Below are positions 53,190 through 64,000 of a DNA stretch of 64,000 nt, one piece after another. The DNA comes from Hetaerina americana (lineage: Eukaryota > Arthropoda > Insecta > Odonata > Calopterygidae). A model generated the notes under the pieces. That model did no database searches. It worked only from the letters and a program-made list of their open reading frames with translations, and was not told the DNA's origin. Numbering within the stretch: position 1 is the first letter of the stretch; every line of letters begins with the position of its first letter. The stretch lies in the NCBI GenBank assembly GCA_022747635.1, contig JAKTNV010000001.1:46260446-46324445 (forward strand). Reading direction: 5' to 3'. The position numbers were made by a program, and so were the translations under genes.

Positions 53190-54525
53190 ATTCTTGTTTT
53201 GTACATTTTTGGCAAAAATTAAGAACCCATTTGTATTATGATGGAGAGCCAACATTTTGGGGTAATTTTCTGTGTACTTCAATACGAAGAAGATGGGAAA
53301 TGTATAATTTAAATTATTTGACTGCATATTTATTCTTCAAAATTACCAGAAAATTCATTGGATTCCTTCTCACCATATAAAAACTGGCATTTAATGAAGC
53401 AATGAAGTGGTAAATGATGTGATGTGAATTACAAGTTCAATCGGCGGAAAAGATAATTTAAAACCAATGTAATAGATTGCTGATTATGGAGGTACCATGT
53501 TAAGAGCTATGCTAGATTTCGGTGGTGAAATTGGAATTCTCTAGTTAGGGATTAAGTAAGATTTGTGAGCAGTGGCATGCGAGTGTGTGTGGTCCAAAAA
53601 TGTCTGGTGGTGAGGTAAATTGTTCATGGTCAGGGCATCTTTATGGGATGACATGAATAAAATAGTACATAGTCACTTCTGAATTGTTTCATTCAAATTA
53701 TTCTTCCTCTTAAAGGTAGGTTTTTGGATGGTTCCTAATCATAATCTTATGTATTGTAAGTACTTCTGTGTTCTTTACATTATTTTGCCTTATCTTTTAT
53801 TTGAACTTTCACATGCCTTTGTGCTGTCTTGAAAGCAGATTTTCTTCCTTGCTGTGCCCTTCTTAATTAAATTTTCATTCTATCAGGGCCTTAAACAACC
53901 CATTACATTTTGATATTTCCTCTATCATCTTCCTCACTTTATATGCTTTATGTTAAACTTTGTTTGTATTCCTCTCTGTATAACTTCATTTCACTCTTCC
54001 TCTCCCTTCCAAATGACTGCCCTGAACTACATCTTATTTAAAAATTGTGTTCGTCGCCTTAATGCTTCCATAGTAGTTCAACTTTTAGATACATTGCGTT
54101 TGATGTATTACGGCCCTTGAGTAGCTTTGGAGTGAGGGAATTGTTAATATATGGTGATTTGCTCAGATATTCAGCCTGCCGTGTTTTAAATGGGCTTTGA
54201 TTTGGCATGCATGATGTTCAATGTGACATGATGGTGATGCTAAAGTAATCCTGAGGATGTATATCATGGGAAATGTCTATGTCATGCAGGTGATATTGGA
54301 ATGATTTTATTAGATTTAATTTACTTATCGTTGCAAATAGCTTGAATAATAAACTTAGGAGACTTCAAAATGACTAACGTTGTTTTCCATTGTTGAAGTG
54401 GATGTCTTGACTATTTTTTTTATGTTTGAGGGAAACAAGATTATTTTGCTGCTTTTCTAATAATATTTTTTCAGATATGCTATAAAATGTCGAAGGTTAA
54501 AACACGGTCCATAAGTAAGAAGAGA
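53190..54525. other. intergenic, nothing recognised
   Basis: AT-rich sequence between the NOB1 3' end and an RTE element. No open frame, RNA motif or repeat structure could be supported. Confidence 0.4.
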
Positions 54526-54529
54526 AAAT

Positions 54530-56470
54530 GTGTTAACATTTAGGTCAGCTGGGAAAAAAATTAGTTGAGCCAGAAAATATCCAAGAGAGATCAAAGGAAT
54601 GAATAAAAGTAGTGTATGATAAAGAACTTAGGCCAGGGAGCTTAGACATAGAAAGAGAATATGTTCTGGTTGAATATAGCTAGTCATACTCGAGGATGCT
54701 CAAGTCTAGGCATACTGGAGGATGAGAGGGAAAGGGTATTAAGGGAGATGAGATCAAACAAGGCCATAGGGGTAGACAATATTCCTATGGAACTAATTAA
54801 TGTTTAGGAATGTGTGGGAGGAAGAGTATATGGACTAATTTGTAACATGTTAGGACGAAGGAATCTGACCAGAAGACTGTGGGATCAGTGTTAAGTTTCT
54901 ATTCTAAAAAAGGTGAAGGCAGTATCACGTGAGGACTACAGAACAATAAGTTTCATTTTGTGTGCAGCATAAGTGGTTCTTGGGATCATCAACAAAGGAT
55001 GGAGAGCAGGGGGAAAGATTCCATGGGAGATGATCAGTTCGGGTTCATGAAGGGGGGAGGTGTGCCTGATGCCATTGCTGTGATGAGGTCACTGATAGAG
55101 GGTCAAAGAATACAGCCAGGATGTATGTACCTGTTTCATACATTTAAAGGGGTGTTTGAGGGAGTGAATTGGGAAAAACTAATGAATATATTGTAGAAAA
55201 TACAAATAAATTGGAGGGATAGTAGACTAATCTGCAACCTGTATATGTACTCGGACTGCACAGGTGGGGATGGAGAGTTGAGATGGGCAGGAATGTCCAT
55301 TACCACCTGTACTATGCAATGTATATATGAAGGAAAAGGTAAAAGATTCATGGGAAGAACTGGAAATAGGAATGAAAGTTGGCTGGGAGTCCATAAAATC
55401 TGTTGGTTTGCTGATGACCAAGCTCTAGTTTTTTAGTCAGCCAAGGGATCACCAGCATTGCTGAGTGAATTGGAAATTCAGTGTGATAGATATCGAGTGA
55501 GAATCAATATTAATAAATCAAAAGTTTTGCAATTTGCCAGAGAGACAAAGGCTCAGTTAAAACGTAAAAAATGGGAGGCAAAAGCTAGAGAGAGTGGAAC
55601 ATATTACCTTTCTCAGAAGTGTTTTGAACCAAAATGGTAAAAGTAGTAGGGATGTAAGGAGAAGAAACGCTTTAGGCGAAGAGGCTTTTATAAAGAGGAG
55701 GAAATTGATGATATGGACATTGAGCAAGAATGTTAACCAAAGACTCATCAAAACTGATATGGAGAGTGATTATGCACAGCGCATAAACATGGTTTGTGAA
55801 GCAGGAATAGATTGGAGGCTTTTGAGATAGGGGTGTGTAGAAGATTAATTTAACAGTAAGGAAAGGAAATAAGGAGGTGCTGGATATAGATAGATAGAGG
55901 TCTTTATTTGGGCGAAATTGAGGCCAAATGGTCCCTTCTTCCATTTAACCCATCGTCGTATACATATTATATGAGGCATTAAACTTGTAGTTACATTCAT
56001 ATGTACACATAAATACATATAGACAGACATCAATTCATTTAGCACAGATTAGCACATCGAAAAGAAAAAAGTATGTATATATATATATACACACACACAT
56101 ACATACCTATATGCATACTTACACACATAAACATACGTACATGCATGCATACACATACATACATAATTATGCACATATACACCCATACATATAATATATA
56201 TAGTGGAGGAGGAGAGGGGGATTGTTGGGATAAATCGTAAGGAGACAGGAAAAATGGATGTAAAGCCTATTGATTGACAATGGGATGTTGAAGACTGTGA
56301 TAGAGAGGAGAATGCTAGCAAATGAGGAAGGGGCAGGAATCGGGTAGGGATGTTGAAGGGAAAAAGGAAGTTCACGGAGATGAAGAGGGACTTTGCTATA
56401 GAGTAGGATGTTGCATTGTGTTTTGTTAGGAGAGATATTTGGTTGTTAGGTCCATCCAAAACCTACCCTA
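54530..56470 (+). mobile_element. RTE-like LINE, degraded
   Basis: From about 54,560 (LVEPENIQERS) through DDQFGFMKGGGVPDAIAVMR (55,028), YLFHTFKGVFEGVNWEKLM (55,130) and HKICWFADDQALVF (55,395, catalytic FADD) to LSELEIQCDRYRVRININKS (55,460) and GTYYLSQKCFEPKW (55,600). Frame shifts and stops are frequent. The 3' end near 56,460 shares aaaacctaccctaa with the minus-strand copies at 25,865 and 27,420. It is intergenic between NOB1 and DARS2. Confidence 0.8.
56070..56205. repeat. TA/CA/CATA microsatellite
   Basis: Runs of ta, ca and cata units inside the 3' part of the RTE element. Confidence 0.9.
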
Positions 56471-56479
56471 ACCAGTAGA

Positions 56480-58630
56480 TTACATAGATTGCTATAAGAT
56501 GTGGAGGGGTTACTCACTCAGTGTTTTTTTTTCTTTTTTAAATGCTCAGTTGAATTTAAAGATATTTAAGTTCCTACTTTAAGAAATCCATTTTCAACCC
56601 ATCCTTGAACTGTGGTTCTCTTTCCTTTATGTATCAACATCTCTTGGCCTTCATGTCCTTCCATCTCACGTTTCACCTGCTTCAAGGTCTAATTCTCTTA
56701 ATTCTCACCTTAAGCATTACTTACTTGACAAAGCATATGTCTGCATCTAGTCAATTCTATTTTGTTATTTTTTCATTGTACTCTTACCCTAAAATCTTGA
56801 TTTTTCATTTGGTCTCTACACATCGAATTTTGAACTCGTCCTTCTTTGTTGTAATTCAGGAGTCAGCTATGTGCAGGAGAAGGGATATGATATGAAACTC
56901 CAAAAAAGTTAACTAACAACTTCTTTCATCAATATGGTAAATTATTGTTTTACACGACATTGGGAAATATATATTACATATAATGTGGCTGCTCTTTGTT
57001 TTTTACTCAGAACTTTTATTTTGGTGCTCTATTTGCTTTTCTTACCAGACTTTCTTTAAGGATCTTTTTAAGTATTTGTCATAACTCGTAACTTATTTTC
57101 CATCCTTTTTAATTAATAATACCTTTGATTTTTCTGGCTGAATAACACTATTCTTAGACCTTGTCTGCTTGACCCTAGGGTTTATGGGTTTTAAGTGGGG
57201 GCCTTCTAAGTTGATACTACCCTTTTTGTCATCAGGATAATAATTCATAAAGATGAACAATGTTTTTTCATATATTTTTAAACTTTTTATTCATAAGTTT
57301 GCTTGAAAGTGTAAGTTGGCCTATGAATGGTAGTTAGATCTTTAAGGGTGAATTCATCATCTCTTAATTTATTCAATCATCCAAACCATCATGTGCAATA
57401 GTAAGGTAAATTATTGTATCGCACCAATTACTCCACATTCAACAATCAAGGGTCCATTTTTCAAAGCTACCAGCTGTTTTTTTCAAGTCATCTTGGTTTA
57501 TTCATGAAAAACTTTCTATGGAAATAATATGCTCCAACTCCTTTCGCATCTAATTTTCATGAAATATGTTATATTTACAATCATTTTCAAAAGACTTGTA
57601 GATGAATGAGTCTCTGTATTTTATTTAGAAATTTTCTCTCCTGGATTCTCTATATTTACCTGTTAGCATGGAATATCCAGTTATCCTAGATTCAAGTCCA
57701 AAACCCTATGCTCCTCACTGAGGGGGGTGATGAGTAACTCATATCTGTGGTTATGGGCTATTAATTCTTTGGTGAATGGTAATTGTTTTTCATTTAAAAT
57801 GTATTCATAAGTACCCAGCTCTGCTTCTAAGACCAAATTAAAAATCTCAGCCAGTGTACCAAGTATAATTGACTTATATGCAGCTGACAAAATTCAAGTT
57901 TGTAAAACCAAGAATACATGTATGAAATGATAGAATTTATGGTTGGGAACTGTTTAGTTGCTTGAATTTAGAATGTTTGTTCACATAATCATTGAGATTT
58001 TAACAATGTTCATTTACAGTACTTAGCTTACTGAAAGAAAACTAAATATTTTTTAATTATGAGAAAAAGTAAATGTTAGCCACAGAAATATGTTATCCAA
58101 TTAGAGAGATCTTTTCCAATATAAATAAAAAAAATACTTGCACCATGGGAACAACGGGCCAGAGTCCGTCCACTACCTTTTCGAAACGAAGTATATTTTT
58201 AATGAAATTTGTGTTTCTTTCCACACTTGCTAATGTACTGCCTGCAAATAATATCACATCATTTGGGCAAATAGAATTAAGAACATTATTAGAATAGAAT
58301 TAATGCAAAAACTGAGGTGACTTCATTATCAATTTTATTTTAGTGGCAGCAAATTTAGCAGAAACGTAAATTTTATCTTAAATTTACTACAGAAAAAAAT
58401 TGTGTCTGGCAGCCTCGTCAATTCCAAAGACAAAAATCCCGCCGTGGACGGCAGATGAATGTCGAAATGAGCTACCATCCCCGCGTTAAATGTAAATAGC
58501 CACCTTGGTGTTTGTAAACACATGTATGATATGAAGAATTTAAGGATATAATCCAGGGTGATTTTGCCGTTAAACCACGGCTTAAGTTCGTTTCGCCAGA
58601 GTGGTCTCCTGAAGCCAACGTAGATACATT
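56480..58630. other. intergenic, upstream of DARS2, nothing recognised
   Basis: No gene or element was recognised. The minus-strand frame at 57,890-57,681 has a protein-like composition but no known motif and no splice context. The DARS2 promoter should lie at the right end. Confidence 0.4.
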
Positions 58631-58799
58631 ATGGGTAGTGTCAAAGCGTTGCTGTGTAATTGTGCTCGGTCGCATTTCCTTGGTTGCTTCTTGTGGAAGG
58701 AATGTCCCCGGTCATCTCTTTTTCGGCGAGGCAAATTTATGAGTAATTCCACAAATAAAAACACGGCAAAGTATTCACTACACCGTGTACTGTCTTACA
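58631..58799 (+). CDS. DARS2: DARS2 exon 1 (tentative)
   Basis: The ATG opens 56 codons (MGSVKALLCNCARSHFLGCF first) rich in Arg, Ser and Lys. The donor A|GTGTGA is chosen because it gives the phase required by exon 2. An alternative is G|GTATTT further on, at the cat-ggt codons. A hairpin spans the donor. Confidence 0.5.
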
Positions 58800-61319
58800 G
58801 TGTGAGACAGTACACGGTATCTTCAGGGGTTCCAGAAATTTCACATGGTATTTATGTAAAATATATGGTAGATATCTTCCAGATAAAGAGTTAAATCCTA
58901 CAATTCTCAATCAACCACCCGCTTTTCATTTTGTGCGTTGTTGTATTCCTACAGACTGTAGTCATCCCATAACAAATAGCAACAGTTCCCCGGAAAATAA
59001 ATTCGTTAAAATGAGAACTCATACGTGTGGGTCTCTTGATGAGAAAAATTGTGGTTCTGTTGTTCGTATTTGTGGATGGCTTCAATTTTCGAGGATGAGT
59101 CGATTCGCTATTCTTCGCGATAGTTATGGTTTAACCCAAATCATAGTACCGGACGAGGTAAATGGGTTGCGTATGATTTACAACAAATAACTGACTTATT
59201 TTGAGAAATTCATTGGCTGATATTATATTACTATTTTCGTACCTTATGCTGACTAAACAAAGATTTTTATTTGCCATGTTTATGCAGAGGAAGGATCTTG
59301 CTATAAAACTTAGTGACACACCTTTAGAATCGGTGGTCGCCGTGGAAGGCAGAGTCATTCTTCGCCCCCCCGGCCAAGAAAACCCAGTAAGTCCATTCTG
59401 ATACTTGCTTCCAGTATTATTTAGTTAGCCACGGTGAATATCTTTTCAAATATTTCAGGTTGTGCTGACACATGTATGACTTAAACTTTGTGTTATTAAA
59501 GGGAGTTATATCAAAAAGTTCCTTCCCCACCTGAATGCAACACAAATTCTAAATTGGTGGTTAAGTCATGTCCTCTCCCATCAGAGGTTTCCATAGATAA
59601 AGCAGGGAAATATTTTAAAGGTATGCCCCCGGAAAACTCTGAAAAAACTGTTATGTCAATTATTTTTCAGAACTTAAGTGAGTAAATATTTTATTTATTA
59701 CTCATTTTTTAATGTGATCTGTTTCTAGAGGAGACTGGCATACTTAAACTATACGACAAAACCCCAATGTGGAAGTGCAATGTATAGGGTGATTGTTACC
59801 TTTGAAAGAGAATTCCCTATGATTGTTATTATCTAGATCTAAAAATTGTGTTGCATATAATTTGTGTCATTTAATCTACTCGTGACAGTTGCCTTGTGAT
59901 GTTACGATAAAAGTGCTCTCTGTATGAAGATGACCATTCTGGAAAACTCTTTAAATATCCCTTTTTTAAGTTAAGAAATGGCATACAAGAGAGAGAGAGA
60001 GCGCTATTTAACTGTGTAGAGTAAATAACCCTATCTTTATATTAATAGCATTGAGTATTTAACCATATCTCTGTTGTCGATTTATAGTAATTATATTAAA
60101 AGAAGGAAAACTACTTAACCTGTAGAGGTGTAGTAACTATTTGTAAATAACTCCATCAAACACCTGGTAATATTCCCCCTGATAGGTATCACTTTAGCTG
60201 CCAATTTCCGCTGAAGAAGTTTCATCTAGGGAAAGGCATCCAATCCACTCAAGAGTAACTTCATTAGGTTATGCTGTAGATGTGATCATTTTGGATTAAA
60301 AGAAACCATCAATAAATTCAACGTCTAATTTCTATGTAAGCTGCAAGGGTTAGAATGAATTAAAAGATGATATAAAAAAATGAATTCATCACCATCTCCC
60401 CAAACATAAACAGATGGTAGTAGTGGATTTCAACTTATAATTATCTAAGATTTTTTTATGATTTTAGCATCCCAAATAGTAGTGTAACCCATCTTTTTAC
60501 TTTTTCATATCGGAATAATTATATCAGTTTGAAAACAAAAATGAGAATAGCAAAGTGGTGGTTATTGGGAGAGATTTGGAAAGGGAAGAAAAAGTGGATG
60601 AAGAGATGATTTTGGGAGGTTCAAGGTTATGAAGAATGGGAGAATGCTGGATAAGCTAGAAAGAGGGAGGAAAAGAACAAGTTTGGTTTGAGGCGGGTAC
60701 CTACACACTAAACTAGAAGGTTTAATGAAAAATTGTGCTGGTCACAAGTTGTGGAGCACTAGAAGTCCTCTTTGAAATAGTTTCCAGCTATCTTCTCCTA
60801 CCTAGTAACTCTACTATGTAGCCTACTTGTTAAAATCAAGATTGCACTTCACTTGCACTTAATTATCAATTTTAAGGAAACCAGTAAGCCTTTCTAGAGG
60901 AAAACCCATGAACGGTTAAGGTTTTCCCTTTGGACTATAACTGGAGATGAGTATATTTTAATGATTAATGATAATTAGCTAGTGATATTGTTTGTAAATA
61001 TCTTATTTTCATTTGACATTCAAAAAAATTTACATCATGATTATTTGTTAAAATTTGTTCTTATTTCTTGCAAATTGCAAATCATAGTTCTATCAAGGAG
61101 TCAGTAATATAATTGTAAACATGCTGCATTTATCAATATGCATATAATTTGTAAATAATTTATTTTATTTAAATATTAAATACATACCATTGTAGCAAGT
61201 GCCAATTTTTTTCTTAATAGGCTTTGTCTACAGGAAAAATTGAAGTACTTGCTGATAACTTCACAGTTTTAAACCTAGCTGAAAGAGAGTTGCCATTCTC
61301 TATACGGAAGCACAACAAA
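58631..61319 (+). CDS. DARS2: mitochondrial aspartyl-tRNA synthetase, 5' part (gene continues beyond window)
   Basis: Exons 58631-58799 (tentative), 58955-59157, 59288-59386 and 61221-61319 join in frame. Exon 1 encodes an Arg/Ser/Cys-rich, acid-poor N-terminus suited to mitochondrial import. Exon 2 gives MRTHTCGSL, then VVRICGWLQFSRMSRF and LRDSYGLTQIIVPDE, the OB-fold anticodon-binding domain of bacterial/mitochondrial AspRS. Exon 3 ends VILRPPGQENP, and exon 4 gives STGKIEVLADNFTVLN, then LPFSIRKHNK. The order and spacing match human DARS2 (THTCGEL, ICGWIQ, RPAGQENP, TGEIEI). The enzyme charges mitochondrial tRNA-Asp. The catalytic domain must lie beyond 64,000, because a LINE fills the intron after exon 4. 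Confidence 0.87.
58782..58818 (+). other. 16-bp hairpin over the putative DARS2 exon 1 donor
   Basis: accgtgtactgtctta (58,782-58,797) pairs with tgagacagtacacggt (58,803-58,818) with one mismatch and a 5-nt loop. The candidate GT donor at 58,800 lies in the loop. Confidence 0.7.
58955..59157 (+). CDS. DARS2: DARS2 exon 2 (OB fold)
   Basis: After acceptor tattcctacag it reads CSHPITNSNSSPENKF, then the THTCG block and the OB-fold strands to IIVPDE. The donor is GAG|GTAAAT, phase 0. Confidence 0.85.
59288..59386 (+). CDS. DARS2: DARS2 exon 3
   Basis: Thirty-three codons, RKDLAIKLSDTPLESVVAVE then GRVILRPPGQENP. The acceptor is tttatgcag and the donor CCA|GTAAGT. Confidence 0.9.
61221..61319 (+). 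CDS. DARS2: DARS2 exon 4
   Basis: Thirty-three codons, ALSTGKIEVLADNFTVLNLA then ERELPFSIRKHNK. The acceptor is ttcttaatag and the donor AAA|GTAAGT. The preceding intron (59,387-61,220) is AT-rich, with only a possible RTE-like purine-rich stretch near 60,550-60,720. Confidence 0.88.
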
Positions 61320-61599
61320 GTAAGTATATTTTATATTCATGAGGGATTTCTGATAATTTAAAATATAGTATAATCTTGAAAAACAAGATCAGTGATATTC
61401 AGACACGTAAAAATGTGTGTGTTAAAAAAATAACATAGCTTGGGTTGCCGCACCCTGTATAAATGCACTGCACCTGCAGATGCTGCAACCTGTATAAAAC
61501 TTTCCATTGATATGAAAGCATTAAAAATGAAAAAAATTTCTGTGCATGTCATGTGTTATTTGCACTTTAAAATGTCAAAGTGCTGGATTACAGATAATA

Positions 61600-61670
61600 A
61601 CAGTAATCTTCATTTAATGAACATAAACTTCCACAAAGTTGAGCCAGAAACAATCGAATATAATCTTTAA
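61600..61670 (+). repeat. Penelope terminal fragment
   Basis: acttccacaaagttgagcc and gaaacaatcgaata match the Penelope terminal motif at 35,960 and 51,004 (acttccacgaagtgaagcc, gaaacaatagaata). It lies just before the LINE. Confidence 0.5.
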
Positions 61671-61711
61671 TCCAGTGTGACTATTGTCCACTTCTGTGAT
61701 ATCAGTTTTTT

Positions 61712-64000
61712 TTTATGTTAACTATATATCGCTCTCCCTGTGGTAATTTCAATGTGTTTATTGATAAATTTTCCAGCATGCTGAACAATGTTTATAACTC
61801 GGTTGATAAACCCCTATTGATTGTCACTGGTGACTTTAATTGTGACCTCCTTCATAGCACCAAAGAAAAATCAGAACTATTAGATGTTCTTTCCCTGTAT
61901 AACTTAAATGTAACTACTGACAAACCCACCAGGGTCAGCTCTACTTCTGCATCTGCCATTGATGCTATTTTTACAAATATTGATTATCGATTCGTGAAAA
62001 CCGAGGTTATAATATCCCATATCTCCGACCACTATCCATTACTCTCCACATTCTGCATTAATGCCTCCGACAAGATTATAACAAAATACAGGAGAAAGTT
62101 CTCTGATGAGGATGTAAATGCTTTCTGCAATTTGATTATGTCTCATGATTGGACCAATGTTTACTCCATGAGCTCCTTTGAAGATGGTTTTAATTGTTTT
62201 TACTCAACCTATTTATCCTATTTTGATTTTTGTTTTCCTGTATTACCCATTAAAATTAAAAATTTGTCTCTGTCTAAGGGCATAAAGTCATGCATCAGTG
62301 ATGAAATCCAGTATGCATCCAGAGTCATGAAAAACATGGCTCTCCATTACAAAAATAGATCGGTCCCTATTGAACCTCTCGAATATAAGGCAATGAGAAA
62401 GAATTATAAATGTCTTCTTCGTAATGCAAAAAGAACTTTTAATGATCGTAGAATATATAATGCTGGAAACAGGTCAAAAGAAATATGGAAAATTATCAAG
62501 GAGTCAAAACTTCCTAAATCATTAACCCCCAATTTCAGATTACTGGACTCCCAAGGTAACGAACTTGAGGACAGTTCTGCTATTGCCATGGCTTTTAATG
62601 ACTTTTTCACTTCTCACCAGTCACCCAACGTGACTCAACAAAGCTTTCATAGACAAACATCAAGCCAATTTAATTCCCTATTTCTCCGCCCATGCTCTGA
62701 CATTGAATTAACTAATATCTTAAACAAAAGGGGAAATAAGTACACCACTGGTCCAGATGGCATTCCTTTTATCATCATTAAAAAATCCTTTGATGTCATT
62801 AAACCCCCTCTATTATTCTTAGTCAATGAATCTCTTAGGCTTGGTCAGTTTCCATCATCCCTTAAAAGCACCAAAGTCATCCCCTTTTATAAAGGTAAAG
62901 GAAATAAACAGCACATGAGCTCTTATCATCCAATATCTATACTTAATCAATTCAGTAAAGTTTTTGAATTAGTGTTTTATTCTCAATTAATATCATACCT
63001 GGAATTGCACAAACTGTTATCAACCTCCCAGCATGGATTTAGAAAATCCATGTCCACTACCACTGCTACCTACCATTGTATAAACAAAATATTGTCTGAC
63101 CTTGACAATAAACTGGAATCTCTTGTTTTATTATTTGATTTCTCCAAGGCCTTTGATTGTGTCAATAACCATATGTTATTGCTGAAACTTCAAGAATCTG
63201 GCATAAGAGGTACTCCATATAATTGGATTAAATCTTTTCTAAACAACAGACAATAGAGTGTAAGTGTTACGAAAGATGGAATATCTCATGTATCGCCTGC
63301 GAAAACAATATCCTGCGGGGTTTCCCAGGGATCTGTTCTTGGTCCAGTGTTTTTTCTCATATACATAAATGACCTCCCAAGGATGCTTAATTCTGAACCT
63401 AATACACTTCCCATACTGTATGCCGATGACACAAATGTCTTAGTGTCTGCCTCTTCAATCAGCGGTCTGGTATCAAGTGCTAACAATACTGTCCACCTTT
63501 TGCAAGAGTGGTGTGATCGTAATTTTCTTCATATTAATAAGGAAAAAACAAATTTAATACACTTAGTAAATAAAAATAAGCCTCTAACAGATATTTCAGT
63601 GTCTTTTGACAATGTGATTATTCCAAGGAGTGATAATGCCTCCTTCCTGGGTGTTACCCTGGATAGTGGACTAAACTGGGATAGCCATATTTCTAGTTTA
63701 CGCAGAAAACTCTGTTCAGGGTGCTATTTGGTACGTTCTATCAGGCAAACTGTAAATAATGAAGTTCTTATGTCTATCTATTATGGTGAGTTTTATGCCC
63801 ATGTAATTTTTAGTATTCTTTTTTGGGGCCCATTACCCTGTGCTCATGTTGTATTTAAAATCCAAAAGAGAATACTAAGACTAATGTGCAATGCACCCCT
63901 CAGAGCTCCATGTCACCCCCTTTTCAAAAAACGTTGTATTCTCCCTCTTCCCTGTGTGTATATGCTAAGTGCTATTGTTTATGCTAAATGCCATATCTCA
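61712..64000 (+). mobile_element. CR1-like LINE ORF2, 5' truncated, runs off the window
   Basis: An open frame from about 61,715 starts inside the AP endonuclease (LTIYRSPCGNFNVF, VTGDFNCDLL, SAIDAIFTN, SHISDHYPL). It continues through RT motifs TTGPDGIPF, STSQHGFRKS, LLFDFSKAFDCVN, GVSQGSVLGPVFFLIYIND and the catalytic LYADDTNVLV to ILRLMCNAPLRAP at the right edge. One in-frame TAG (63,254-63,256) interrupts an otherwise open frame. The ORF1 region is missing. It is inserted in sense orientation in DARS2 intron 4 and is a different family from the LINE at 16,833. Confidence 0.88.

Noticed and set aside
57681..57890. Minus-strand frame with protein-like composition
   Set aside because: No recognisable motif, no splice context and an AT-rich flank; too short to support as a gene.

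Overview
The window is a stretch of an AT-rich, intron-rich animal genome, most likely an arthropod and probably an insect. The evidence is spliced metazoan-type genes with kilobase introns, and a dense mix of arthropod-style transposons: mariner, piggyBac, RTE and CR1-like LINEs, Penelope-like elements, Ty3/gypsy and tRNA-derived SINEs. No bacterial-type gene, CRISPR array or operon was seen. The species is not determined.

Three host genes can be assembled exon by exon. (1) Minus strand, 30,903 down to 722: an eight-exon RAP1/TERF2IP-like telomere protein (about 564 aa). It has an N-terminal BRCT domain, a divergent Myb-like module, a long acidic linker and a C-terminal canonical RAP1-type Myb. 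It ends right after that Myb, with no RCT domain. (2) Plus strand, 31,416 to 53,013: an eight-exon NOB1 gene (about 523 aa; PIN endonuclease plus zinc ribbon, 18S rRNA 3'-end maturation). It carries an extra in-frame 116-codon exon that looks like a GST-C/eEF1B/aminoacyl-tRNA-synthetase-type domain. (3) Plus strand, from about 58,631 past the right edge: the 5' part of mitochondrial aspartyl-tRNA synthetase (DARS2). RAP1 and NOB1 are head to head across 512 bp, which suggests a shared bidirectional promoter.

Layout. 1-404: 3' end of a mariner. 722-30,903: RAP1. Its introns hold a dispersed repeat, several Penelope pieces, LINE fragments, three mariner-type pieces, three SINE types, a 5.5-kb foldback element with a CR1-like LINE inserted in one arm, RTE fragments, another mariner and a piggyBac relic. 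31,416-53,013: NOB1. Its introns hold a Penelope element, inverted Penelope termini, an RTE 5' fragment, two tandem duplications and a 7.9-kb gypsy element with two LTRs that look identical. 53,014-58,630: intergenic, with an RTE LINE. 58,631 to the end: DARS2, with a LINE in its fourth intron running off the window.

The least ordinary items are: the GST-C-like exon and the enlarged zinc-ribbon loop in NOB1; the two-Myb, RCT-less RAP1; hammerhead-ribozyme motifs in Penelope termini (a complete 39-nt one at 51,991-52,029); the foldback whose intact arm serves as the empty site for its own LINE insertion; a GGGAAAC slippery heptamer 12 nt before the CR1-like ORF1 stop, in the phase needed to reach ORF2; and a young gypsy element whose pol frame stays open although protease and most of reverse transcriptase are missing.
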